In this document: one piece after another, positions 24,163 through 32,131 of the stretch
How positions within the stretch are numbered: the stretch's first letter is position 1
Layout: each line of letters opens with the position of its first letter
DNA from: Sellimonas caecigallum
GTDB lineage: Bacteria > Bacillota > Clostridia > Lachnospirales > Lachnospiraceae
DNA: 64,000 nucleotides
Reading direction: 5' to 3'
Assembly: GCF_045038405.1 (NCBI RefSeq)
Contig: NZ_CP173660.1
Span: 1,364,001 to 1,428,000 of the forward strand
Notes under the pieces: generated by a model
The model's database searches: none
What the model was told of the DNA's origin: nothing
The model's input: only the letters and a program-made list of their open reading frames with translations
Program-made: the position numbers and the translations under genes

Positions 24163-24279
24163 GCGCTCCAAGAGGATACGCAGGCAATACCAAAATGGTT
24201 GTGACCTTGGTATCATATTAAACACAATTGAATCAAAGGTCAAGTAACAGCAATCAAAACGTAGAAAAAGGGGACAAAA

Positions 24280-25257
24280 ATGAAGAATGACGATATATTT
24301 TTAAAAGAACTCGTGACGAGGGAAATGGAAAAAGAAGCAGAAAAAATAAAAAATAAAATCGAAAAAGACGAGAGCCTCGACGATATAGAGGTACCGGACG
24401 ATTTCGAAGACAGAATTATGGAGAAAGCACAGGAACTTCAGAAGGAAAAGGAAACTTTTGCAAATCTGTCCAAGGCGGATCAGGAAGCATTGATGCTGGG
24501 GAGAGAGCTGCAGCTGCGCCGGGAAGAAAAAGAGACAGAAGAATTTGCGGAAGAACTTGTACCGGATTTGGATCATGAGTTGCCCGCAGCCGTCGGAGCA
24601 GAAGAGTTTACAGAAACTACGCCCAACACAGAAGCCGGAAGTTCCGATTCAACAAAATCAAAGCGGAAAGTACGCAGATGGAGACGAAAGACGATGGTGG
24701 GGCTTGCCGCTGCACTTGTGGCAGCTCTGGGAGTCGGCGTGACCACATTTGGCGATAAAGGGTATGTGACGGATAGAGTGAACCAGTTTTTAGGAGGAAG
24801 AAAAAGTACTAATATTGATACAGAAAGAAAAAACAAAGATATTGTGACCTCTGATGAAGAAGAAAAAGTCTTCCAAAAGATTAAGGATGAGTTTGGATTC
24901 GATGCTGTGAGGCTGGATTATAAGCCTAAGGAGATGAAAATAGTAGATTCATTGACTGATTCGTCTTATTTATCAGCAGATATTTTTTATGAATACAATG
25001 AACAAATTTTAACGTATAGTATTATACCAAACTATCGAGATTTCTCCTACGGATATGATATTGAAGATAAGATAGTGGATGAATATACGAAAACAGTAAA
25101 TGAGACAGAAATTTACATTACAGAATATCTGATCGAAGAATCAGGGCAGACAGAATATTCGGCAAAATTTGAGTACGGAGATATCGAATATATCCTTACA
25201 GGAGTGATCGAAAAAGAGGAATTTGAAAAAATTTTGGAGAATTTGCATTTTTTTTAA
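24280..25257 (+). CDS. Single-pass membrane protein with DUF4367-like C-terminus
   Basis: A 325-residue protein. Residues 1-140 are strongly acidic and charged (cytosolic). Residues about 145-162 are a membrane helix after the basic RKVRRWRRKT. The outer domain 195-325 resembles DUF4367 (SADIFYEYNEQILTYSIIPN and the terminal FEKILENLHFF). Proteins of this design often act as anti-sigma or envelope sensors, and an ECF factor lies 1.3 kb upstream. That pairing is inference. Confidence 0.65.
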   Translation: MKNDDIFLKELVTREMEKEAEKIKNKIEKDESLDDIEVPDDFEDRIMEKAQELQKEKETFANLSKADQEALMLGRELQLRREEKETEEFAEELVPDLDHELPAAVGAEEFTETTPNTEAGSSDSTKSKRKVRRWRRKTMVGLAAALVAALGVGVTTFGDKGYVTDRVNQFLGGRKSTNIDTERKNKDIVTSDEEEKVFQKIKDEFGFDAVRLDYKPKEMKIVDSLTDSSYLSADIFYEYNEQILTYSIIPNYRDFSYGYDIEDKIVDEYTKTVNETEIYITEYLIEESGQTEYSAKFEYGDIEYILTGVIEKEEFEKILENLHFF

Positions 25258-25314
25258 AAAAAACCGAAAGATTTTTGAAGTTCGCGCGTCTATATAATAT
25301 AAGGAGATGAGAGC

Positions 25315-25761
25315 ATGAGAAAAAAAGTAAAAAAGATCATATCTATGTTACTTACAATGACACTGATTTTAGGTATCGGTATCGGCGTGTCTGGGAAAAA
25401 GGTTCAGGCGGCAGAGGAGATTCAAGAAGAAATAGGATACACAGATATTCAAACACGAGGAATATATTTGCAGAGTGGCTCTTCGAAAATCAGCAAGGTA
25501 GGAAGTGGTAAGATTAATGCAGGCGGACAGACGATAGCGCAAAAAAAGGTTGGTACAGTAAGTATTAATGTCAATATTGAAAGAAAAGTAAATGGGGAAT
25601 GGGAACAGTATACATCCTGGACGACAACGAAATATAATACCATTTCTGTCCTCAGCCATAAGACACTTACTGTTCCAAAAGGCTACTACTACCGGGTAAA
25701 GAGTGTGCACTACGCGAATTCGGATGTCAGCAGTTCAGGTACAAATGGTTTATACGTTTAA
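25315..25761 (+). CDS. Secreted DUF6147-like protein
   Basis: A 148-residue exported protein. Residues 1-32 are a signal peptide cut near VQAAEE. The mature part is beta-rich, with SVNVNIERK-like strands (TVSINVNIERKVNGEW) and a terminal YYYRVKSVHYAN segment, as in DUF6147 proteins of Clostridia. Function is unknown. It follows the DUF4367 gene by 57 bases and has AAGGAGATG before the ATG. Confidence 0.65.
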   Translation: MRKKVKKIISMLLTMTLILGIGIGVSGKKVQAAEEIQEEIGYTDIQTRGIYLQSGSSKISKVGSGKINAGGQTIAQKKVGTVSINVNIERKVNGEWEQYTSWTTTKYNTISVLSHKTLTVPKGYYYRVKSVHYANSDVSSSGTNGLYV

Positions 25762-25814
25762 CAACTATCCCCACTATCTTACTTAGACTTGAAGTTATGA
25801 TCCTTATTGGATAG

Positions 25815-25980
25815 CGGGAGAGTTATTGCGGGCACTGTTCCACATACAAGCATACATAAAAAAGTCGGGAGTCTTTTTTGGTATCACATTATCCTTTAAT
25901 CCTTAAGCAAGCAACCCGGAATTCTGTAATGTAGAAAGCAGAACTTCCTATGTGGAACAGTGGCTGCAATAGCTCTTCCG
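25815..25980. repeat. 32-bp imperfect inverted repeat with a 102-base interior
   Basis: Arms 25815-25846 and 25949-25980 agree at 28 of 32 positions; three of the four differences are G-U wobble in an RNA fold, leaving one true mismatch. An outer GGATA/TATCC pair may extend the stem. Both a MITE-like element and a structured RNA fit. Confidence 0.65.
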
Positions 25981-26015
25981 TTCATTTCTTATCCGGCATT
26001 CGCCGGTCGGTTTTC

Positions 26016-26048
26016 ATGATATAGGGAACAATTTGTTTCCTATATCAT
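26016..26048. repeat. 14-bp hairpin
   Basis: ATGATATAGGGAAC and GTTTCCTATATCAT pair around AATTT with one wobble. It is part of the hairpin-rich block and has no T run. Confidence 0.6.
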
Positions 26049-26100
26049 AGAGTCTCTTTGGGGAAAAGGGGAAGATAGAGGAAAGTAAGAATAGAGAAGA

Positions 26101-26142
26101 AAACGGCAGGTTTCAGTGGAAAAAGAAACCTGCCGTTTTTTT
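26101..26142. terminator. Bidirectional terminator before the TSCPD gene
   Basis: AAACGGCAGGTTTC and GAAACCTGCCGTTT form a perfect 14-bp stem, with T runs on both strands. It ends the convergent 25 kb genes and the TSCPD gene. Confidence 0.88.
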
Positions 26143-26143
26143 A

Positions 26144-26395
26144 TTATTGCGCGGATGCAAGACTTGCCTGAATCGCTTTTGCAAGCTGATCCGGGCAGGA
26201 TGTGTTTTTTATGCCGCATGTAATTCCGGATAGACGCTGGAGAGCTTCCTGAGCATTCATTCCTTCTATAAGGCTTGAGATGCCTTTCAGATTTCCGTTG
26301 CATCCGCCGGTAAACTGGACATCGTGGATACAGTTGTTGTCATCAAGTGTAAATTCAATGAGCCTGGAGCATACTCCGGTTGGCCTGTACTGCAT
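26144..26395 (-). CDS. TSCPD domain protein (TIGR03905 type)
   Basis: An 83-residue protein with the pattern VQFTGGCNGNLKGISSLIEGM and the Cys pair in GITCGIKNTSCPDQLAKAI. This matches short stand-alone TSCPD proteins, related to the C-terminal zinc-like domain of some ribonucleotide reductases. Its role is not known. The start has GGAGG upstream. It is a single gene ending at a bidirectional terminator. Confidence 0.85.
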   Translation of the reverse strand: MQYRPTGVCSRLIEFTLDDNNCIHDVQFTGGCNGNLKGISSLIEGMNAQEALQRLSGITCGIKNTSCPDQLAKAIQASLASAQ

Positions 26396-26711
26396 ATTGA
26401 TTCCTCCGTTTCTTGTTTCTTCGAGTAGTGTTTGAGTTGGAAGAACTGTATTTTATGGGATTCACGGATTGTTCCGAAAGTCCTGTGTGTTTTGATTTCT
26501 TCCGCCAAAAAGTATAGCAGACAGAAGACGGGAAATCCATATTTTTGCGCAGATTCCCATAGCTTTTTCTTATAACATTTATAGTATTTCTTATAGATGG
26601 AAAGGCGGAAAATTTTCATTTTGTTCTGGCTTTGCGCGTGACAGCTTGATACAATAAACAGGAAAGAGAAAAGCAAAAAACAAACAGGGAAGAGAAAGGC
26701 AGGAGAGAAGC
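26396..26711. other. Intergenic region, TSCPD to mtnN
   Basis: The 316 bases hold the upstream regions of two divergent genes. I see no clear promoter pair, RNA motif or small gene beyond the ribosome sites. Confidence 0.5.
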
Positions 26712-27404
26712 ATGTTAGGAATCATTGGTGCAATGGAAGAAGAAGTTGCAGAGTTAAAAAGAAGAATGGAGATAGAGGAAGTAAGTGAAGTGGCGTCCAT
26801 GTCATTTTACCGTGGAAAACTGGAAGACAAAGAGGTGGTCATCGTAAGAAGTGGAATCGGCAAGGTCAACGCGGCAGTGTGCGCGCAGATCCTGATTGAC
26901 CGTTTTCATGTGGATACGTTGATCAATACAGGAATCGCAGGCTCTCTGGATGCGCAGATTGATATCGGAGATATGGTCATTTCTACTGATGCGGTAGAGC
27001 ATGATATGGATGCGTCCGCTTTTGGAGATCCGGTGGGGCAGGTCCCTCAGATGGATACATTTTCCTTTCCGGCGGATGAGAAGCTTATAAAACTTGCAAA
27101 AGAGGTCAACGAGAGAATCAATCCGGACATTCATACATGGACCGGGCGTATCGTGAGCGGGGACCAGTTTGTGGCATCCAGCCAGGTAAAGGAGAGGTTG
27201 ATTGCTCTTTTCGGAGCCAAGTGTACGGAAATGGAAGGTGCAGCGATTGCCCACACTGCTTATCTGAACAAAATTTCGTGCGTCATCATTCGGGCCATTT
27301 CGGACAAAGCTGACAACAGTGCGGAGATGGATTATCCGGCTTTCGAAGAGCTCGCAATCCGCCACAGTGTAAGGCTTGTCTGTGCATTGGCGGCTGAGAT
27401 GTAG
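26712..27404 (+). CDS. mtnN: 5'-methylthioadenosine/S-adenosylhomocysteine nucleosidase
   Basis: A 230-residue nucleosidase that cleaves adenine from MTA and SAH, feeding methionine and SAM recycling and autoinducer-2 precursor formation. Motifs: GIIGAMEEEVAELK with the catalytic Glu, NTGIAGSLD, SGDQFVAS, CTEMEGAAIAHTA and the catalytic Asp in RAISDKADN. Length is normal. AGGAGAG precedes the ATG. No Pfs partner genes are adjacent. Confidence 0.95.
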   Translation: MLGIIGAMEEEVAELKRRMEIEEVSEVASMSFYRGKLEDKEVVIVRSGIGKVNAAVCAQILIDRFHVDTLINTGIAGSLDAQIDIGDMVISTDAVEHDMDASAFGDPVGQVPQMDTFSFPADEKLIKLAKEVNERINPDIHTWTGRIVSGDQFVASSQVKERLIALFGAKCTEMEGAAIAHTAYLNKISCVIIRAISDKADNSAEMDYPAFEELAIRHSVRLVCALAAEM

Positions 27405-27543
27405 GGAGGACAGGCGTGGAAAATCGGCAAAATGTGGCTGATTCTGAGCTTGGGATAAAAAAGATGTAGAACGGTTAGGGAGCCTTTTTCCGTGAATTTC
27501 AGTTATACTGAACGTATCAATGAAAACGGAGGAGGCTCTTTTT

Positions 27544-28416
27544 ATGGTAAACGCAGTGTGGGAGTATGGCATTTTATTTTATGTCATCGGAGTAATGTGT
27601 ATTCTTGGAGTGTTCAGCAAACTGATCGTACAGTTTACACTCCGAAGACTTGTACGGGAAGCAGGCAGGATGGGAAAAAGTCTGCATCCGCTGATGAAAC
27701 TTGTGAGAGCGAAGTTTGAACACACGTGTATGATAAGTGACAAGGTGCAGAATGTACGGGCTTTTGTGGATAAATATATGTTTGAGTACAAGGTGCTGGG
27801 GATAAAGCTCCACAGTTGGCGACAGATCGAGAAAGCATCGGCATGGGCTAGCCTCATTATCGGCGGTATTGGAGCTGCCAGAGGATATTTTGAGAATGCC
27901 GGTCTTGAGACCATTGGCCAGTATGCCGTTGCAGGAGCTGCGGGGGCGGTGCTGCTGTTTGCCCTGAGAATGGTCACGGATGAAGGGTATCAGCTGGAAG
28001 CAGCGAAAAATTACATGGTTGATTTCCTGGAAAATACATATGCCCGCAGGTATGAAAGGATCAATCAGCGACAGGAGCAGGAGACAGCAGAGGAAAAGAG
28101 TGTGGGAGAAGAGCTGCAGGCAGTGAAAGAGGCAGTGGAAGAAGAGCTGCCGAAGGAAGAAATTTTTGCTGATCCGCAGCCTGAGATTGTGCTCGAAGAA
28201 ACTGTGCAGGAACAGCCGAAAATGAAGTACACAAAAAAGCAGCAGAAGGGACGTCAAAAAGAAGTACAAAAAGAAACACAGAAAGAAGAAGTCGAATCGG
28301 AACTGATCAGTCTTATGAAAGAGGAAGAAAAGAAGCAGGAAAAAACAAAGCAGTCGGAGGAAAAAAAGAGAGACGAACAGATGATCAGAGAGATCCTTGC
28401 GGAGTTTTTAGCTTGA
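27544..28416 (+). CDS. Membrane protein with charged C-terminal tail, unknown function
   Basis: A 290-residue protein from the ATG at 27544, which has GGAGGAGG eight bases upstream; an in-frame ATG at 27520 precedes that site. Three hydrophobic segments are visible (about 5-30, 100-118, 126-145), with a hydrophilic loop between the first two. Residues 165-290 are a Glu/Lys-rich, probably coiled tail. No family recognised. It lies between mtnN and pgi and may be expressed alone. Confidence 0.65.
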   Translation: MVNAVWEYGILFYVIGVMCILGVFSKLIVQFTLRRLVREAGRMGKSLHPLMKLVRAKFEHTCMISDKVQNVRAFVDKYMFEYKVLGIKLHSWRQIEKASAWASLIIGGIGAARGYFENAGLETIGQYAVAGAAGAVLLFALRMVTDEGYQLEAAKNYMVDFLENTYARRYERINQRQEQETAEEKSVGEELQAVKEAVEEELPKEEIFADPQPEIVLEETVQEQPKMKYTKKQQKGRQKEVQKETQKEEVESELISLMKEEEKKQEKTKQSEEKKRDEQMIREILAEFLA

Positions 28417-28492
28417 TTAATAGAGTGCCTTTTGCTAGAATGTAACCAGAGAAATCCAGCAGAAACTGGAAAAATAGAAAGGAATGATAACG

Positions 28493-29839
28493 ATGGCAAA
28501 GGTAACGTTCGACTATTCAAAAGCAGCTCCGTTCATCAAAGATCATGAAATGGAGTCTATGAAAGACATTGTACTGGCGGCGAAGGACAAGCTGCTGGCA
28601 CGAACAGGGGCAGGAAATGACTTCCTCGGATGGATCGATCTTCCGGTGGATTATGATAAAGAAGAATTTGCCCGCATTCAGAAAGCGGCAGAGAAGATCC
28701 AGGGAGACTCGGATGTCCTTCTCGTAATCGGGATCGGAGGATCTTACCTCGGAGCAAGAGCTGCGATCGAATTTTTAAGACACAGCTTTTACAACATGGT
28801 TTCCAAGGAAATCCGCAAAGCACCGGAAATCTATTATGTGGGAAACAGTATCAGCAGTACATACCTGAAAGATTTGATCGATGTGATCGGAGACAGAGAT
28901 TTCTCTGTAAATATTATTTCCAAATCTGGTACGACGACAGAACCTGCGATCGCATTCCGCATTTTCAAAGAAATGCTGGAAAAGAAATATGGTAAAGAAG
29001 AGGCTGCAAAGAGAATCTACGCTACAACAGACAAAGCAAGAGGAGCACTGAAAAACCTGGCTACGGAAGAAGGGTATGAATCCTTCGTAGTTCCGGATGA
29101 TGTGGGAGGCCGTTTCTCCGTACTGACAGCAGTCGGTCTTCTGCCGATCGCAGCCAGCGGTGCGGACATCACAAAGCTGATGGAAGGCGCTGCATCCGGA
29201 AGAAAGGCTGCCATGGAACTTGCATTCGAAGAAAACGATGCTCTCAAATATGCGGCAGTGAGAAATATTCTCCATGCAAAAGGAAAAGCAGTGGAAGTGC
29301 TGGCAAACTACGAACCAAGTCTTCACTATGTTTCCGAATGGTGGAAACAGCTCTACGGGGAAAGCGAAGGAAAAGACCAGAAGGGTATCTTCCCGGCATC
29401 TGTAGATCTTACGACAGACCTTCATTCTATGGGACAGTTCATCCAGGACGGAAGCCGTATCATGTTTGAGACTGTCATGAACGTGGAGAAATCAAGAGAA
29501 GAAGTCATCATCGGAGAGGAACCGGTGGATCTGGACGGACTGAACTATCTTGCAGGACAGACAGTTGACTTTGTAAACAAGAGCGCCATGAACGGTACAG
29601 TGCTTGCGCATACAGACGGAAATGTGCCAAACCTGATGATAAACATTCCGGAGCAGAGCGAATTTTATCTCGGAGAACTGTTCTACTTCTTCGAATTTGC
29701 CTGTGGTGTAAGCGGATACATTTTGGGCGTCAATCCGTTCAACCAGCCAGGTGTGGAAGCATATAAGAAAAATATGTTTGCACTTCTTGGAAAACCGGGA
29801 TATGAAAAAGAGCGCGAAGAACTGATGAAGAGATTATAA
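28493..29839 (+). CDS. pgi: Glucose-6-phosphate isomerase
   Basis: A 448-residue enzyme interconverting glucose-6-phosphate and fructose-6-phosphate in glycolysis. Motifs: LLVIGIGGSYLGARAAIEF, SKSGTTTEPAIAF and the catalytic Glu region in DLTTDLHSMGQFIQDG; the C-terminal Lys helix with GVEAYKKNMFALLG is present. The length fits the Gram-positive type. The ATG at 28493 has AAGGAATG upstream. A strong terminator follows before the atp operon. Confidence 0.95.
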   Translation: MAKVTFDYSKAAPFIKDHEMESMKDIVLAAKDKLLARTGAGNDFLGWIDLPVDYDKEEFARIQKAAEKIQGDSDVLLVIGIGGSYLGARAAIEFLRHSFYNMVSKEIRKAPEIYYVGNSISSTYLKDLIDVIGDRDFSVNIISKSGTTTEPAIAFRIFKEMLEKKYGKEEAAKRIYATTDKARGALKNLATEEGYESFVVPDDVGGRFSVLTAVGLLPIAASGADITKLMEGAASGRKAAMELAFEENDALKYAAVRNILHAKGKAVEVLANYEPSLHYVSEWWKQLYGESEGKDQKGIFPASVDLTTDLHSMGQFIQDGSRIMFETVMNVEKSREEVIIGEEPVDLDGLNYLAGQTVDFVNKSAMNGTVLAHTDGNVPNLMINIPEQSEFYLGELFYFFEFACGVSGYILGVNPFNQPGVEAYKKNMFALLGKPGYEKEREELMKRL

Positions 29840-29861
29840 ATCAAAGATATTGATCGAGCGG

Positions 29862-29895
29862 CAGGGCTGTGCAGGATGCACGGCCCTGTTTTTTT
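29862..29895 (+). terminator. Terminator after pgi
   Basis: CAGGGCTGTGCA and TGCACGGCCCTG form a stem, followed by a run of eight T. Confidence 0.85.
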
Positions 29896-30097
29896 CATAG
29901 GAAAATCCTCTCTACTCCTTGCGTAATAAAAAGCCATACGGGCGGGATGCACACGCGCAAAAACGGGATTTTAGGTAGGCTTACCACTTTATTCTGTATA
30001 GGAACTTATAAAAAAATATGTAGAAAACCTGACGGATTTTATAGTAAATATTCACAAAAAAATATGCTTTTTTATAGGAAGATTGTGAAAACGAATA

Positions 30098-30126
30098 TTG
30101 ACTTTTCAAGTACCGAGGAGTAAAGT
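30098..30126 (+). promoter_or_regulatory. Promoter of the atp operon
   Basis: TTGACT (30098-30103), 17-base spacer, TAAAGT (30121-30126), then AAAGGAGGG at 30150-30157. Confidence 0.55.
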
Positions 30127-30164
30127 AAGCTGGAAATGAAAATAAGAGAAAAGGAGGGAGCGAG

Positions 30165-30851
30165 ACGGGTAATTTAGCAGAGAAGCTGACAGAAGAACTG
30201 AACTGTAAAGTCGTGTTCACGATACCGGTCGGAAAAGGACTTCCGATCTACGAATCCGTCGTCGTGACATGGATCGTTATGGCAGTTCTCGTATTGCTTT
30301 CCATGATTTTAGTGCGGAACCTGAAGGTAGAAAATCCGGGGAAAAAGCAGCTTGCACTTGAGTCCGGGTATTTATTTTTCCGCAATTTCTTTTACAACCT
30401 GTTAGGGGAACACGGAGCGCGCTATATTCCTTATATGATCACGGTTATCCTTTACATCGGACTTGCCAATATCATGGGAGTATTCGGTTTTGTCCCGCCA
30501 ACGAAGGATATGGGCGTGACGATCGCGCTTTCGCTGATGAGTATTTTCCTCATAGAGTACGCAGGAATCAGGCACAAAGGGACGAAAGGGTGGATCAAAG
30601 CATTTGCCCAGCCGGTTGCCGTGATGCTGCCCATCAATATTCTGGAGATATTCATCCGGCCATTATCGCTGTGTATGCGGCTTTTTGGAAATGTGCTGGG
30701 TTCCTATGTGGTAATGAAGCTGATCGAGATCATTTGTCCGATTTTGCTTCCTATACCGTTCAATCTATATTTTGATTTTTTTGACGGATTCATTCAGGCA
30801 TATGTGTTTGTATTTTTGACATCACTATTTATCAACGAAGCGGTTGAGTAA
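30165..30851 (+). CDS. atpB: F1Fo ATP synthase subunit a
   Basis: The proton-channel subunit with the essential Arg region (RPLSLCMRLFGNVLGSYVV) and the C-terminal helix FIQAYVFVFLTSLFINEA. The good AAAGGAGGG site points to an ACG codon at 30165 that gives TGNLAEKLTEELNCKVV, which looks like genuine N-terminal sequence; no ATG, GTG or TTG is in frame between the upstream stop and the GTG at 30213. If GTG is used the product is 16 residues shorter and its start lacks a ribosome site. It is first in the operon; no atpI is seen. Confidence 0.88.
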   Translation, partial: TGNLAEKLTEELNCKVVFTIPVGKGLPIYESVVVTWIVMAVLVLLSMILVRNLKVENPGKKQLALESGYLFFRNFFYNLLGEHGARYIPYMITVILYIGLANIMGVFGFVPPTKDMGVTIALSLMSIFLIEYAGIRHKGTKGWIKAFAQPVAVMLPINILEIFIRPLSLCMRLFGNVLGSYVVMKLIEIICPILLPIPFNLYFDFFDGFIQAYVFVFLTSLFINEAVE

Positions 30852-30884
30852 ACATTATTCGAAACAAGAAGGAGGAAACAAACT

Positions 30885-31109
30885 ATGACATCATTAATCG
30901 CAATCGGAGCAGCAATTGCTGTTTTCACAGGTATTGGAGCAGGTATTGGAATCGGACTTGCTACAGGAAAGGCTGCTGAGTCCATCGCAAGACAGCCGGA
31001 AGCGGAAGGAAAAATCAGAAGTACACTGCTTTTAGGTTGTGCCCTTGCAGAAGCAACAGCGATCTACGGCTTTGTTATCGGTTTGCTGATCATCATCTTA
31101 TTAGGCTAA
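30885..31109 (+). CDS. atpE: F1Fo ATP synthase subunit c
   Basis: A 74-residue hairpin protein of the rotor ring. The ion carboxylate is in CALAEATAIYGFV. The sodium signature seen in Ilyobacter (Gln in the first helix, and Ser-Thr after the Glu) is missing: the first helix has GIGAGIGIG and the second has Glu-Ala-Thr. This fits a proton-driven ring. The loop SIARQPEAEGKIR is typical. AAGGAGG precedes the ATG. Confidence 0.95.
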   Translation: MTSLIAIGAAIAVFTGIGAGIGIGLATGKAAESIARQPEAEGKIRSTLLLGCALAEATAIYGFVIGLLIIILLG

Positions 31110-31130
31110 CAGAAAGGCAGGTAGAGGCAG

Positions 31131-31631
31131 ATGCTGACATTAAGTCCGATTACGATCATCGGGACGATCATAAATCTGCTTGTTCTGTATTTTTTGCTGC
31201 AGCATTTCTTATTTAAGCCGATTCAGAAGATCATGGATAAACGCGAAGAGATCATAAAAGGGCAACTTCAGGATGCCGAGGAGCAGAAAAAGTCCGCCTA
31301 TCAGCTGAGGACGCAGTATGAACAGGCTCTGTCCCAGGCGAAAGAGGAGTCCGGCCAGATCGTTGAGAGGGCCAGGACAGAAGCGGCGCTCCAGGCAGAT
31401 GCCATCGTGCAGAATGCAAATACAGAGGCAGTCCAGATCGTCGAGAAGGCAAGAAAGACAGTCGAGCTTGAGCGTGAACAGGCAATGCAGGAGATGAAAG
31501 CACAGGTTGCAGACATTGCCCTTGCAGCGGCTTCTAAAATTATGGGAGATAAGAACAGCAGCGAGAAAGATTTGGCACTTTATGACCGATTTTTAGAAGA
31601 AGCAGGTGATTCCGATGACACAAACAGCTAG
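31131..31631 (+). CDS. atpF: F1Fo ATP synthase subunit b
   Basis: A 166-residue stator subunit. One N-terminal helix (IIGTIINLLVLYFLLQHFLF) crosses the membrane, followed by a long charged coiled-coil (about 35-140) with PIQKIMDKREEIIKGQL. The C-terminus contacts delta. It overlaps atpH by 17 bases, pointing to translational coupling. Confidence 0.93.
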   Translation: MLTLSPITIIGTIINLLVLYFLLQHFLFKPIQKIMDKREEIIKGQLQDAEEQKKSAYQLRTQYEQALSQAKEESGQIVERARTEAALQADAIVQNANTEAVQIVEKARKTVELEREQAMQEMKAQVADIALAAASKIMGDKNSSEKDLALYDRFLEEAGDSDDTNS

Positions 31632-32115
31632 AAATTATGCGAAAGCATTATATGAACTGAACGTGGATGCGGAATCCATAAAAACGACAGAGGATATCCT
31701 GGAAGAAGTAAAGGAGCTTCGCGAAAGTCTTGCGAACCCGATCGTTTCTTTCCGGGTAAAAGAAAAGATCATAGATCGCGTGTTCCCGAAGGGAACCGCT
31801 AATTTTTTGAAAGTAGTCTGCAGGAATCAGAAGGCCGACATTCTTCTGGATATTTTTGAGGCGTACCATGATGCCGAAAGAAAGGCGAGAGGAGTGCTGA
31901 GGGCAAATCTGATCTACGTGACAGCACCGACCAAGGAGCAGGAGGAAAAGATCAAAGCGTTCCTCTGTAAGACATACCACGTGAAAAGTGCAGAGCTTTC
32001 CATGAAAGAGGATAAAAGCCTCATCGGAGGATTTATCCTTCAGGCAGAAAACAGGGAATTCGACTGGAGTCTTCGCGGACGTTTCCAGTCTTTATCCCAG
32101 GCTTTAAAACATTAA
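31615..32115 (+). CDS. atpH: F1Fo ATP synthase subunit delta
   Basis: About 166 residues from the ATG at 31615, which has a modest GCAGGTG site inside atpF. The N-terminal helical bundle starts TARNYAKALYELNV and the C-terminal part holds DKSLIGGFILQAENREFDWSL, both characteristic. It links the stator stalk to the F1 head. Confidence 0.93.
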   Translation: MTQTARNYAKALYELNVDAESIKTTEDILEEVKELRESLANPIVSFRVKEKIIDRVFPKGTANFLKVVCRNQKADILLDIFEAYHDAERKARGVLRANLIYVTAPTKEQEEKIKAFLCKTYHVKSAELSMKEDKSLIGGFILQAENREFDWSLRGRFQSLSQALKH

Positions 32116-32131
32116 TGCGGAGGTGACGTAA

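Larger units (their letters stand above)
25762..26100. other. Hairpin-rich intergenic block
   Basis: No coding frame is convincing. It holds a long inverted repeat at 25815-25980, a small CCGGC/GCCGG hairpin near 25993-26006, and a 14-bp stem at 26016-26048. This block may be a structured RNA or a small mobile repeat. Confidence 0.55.
29840..30164. other. Intergenic region, pgi to atpB
   Basis: The 325 bases hold the pgi terminator and the atp promoter. No atpI or other short gene is convincing here. Confidence 0.55.
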
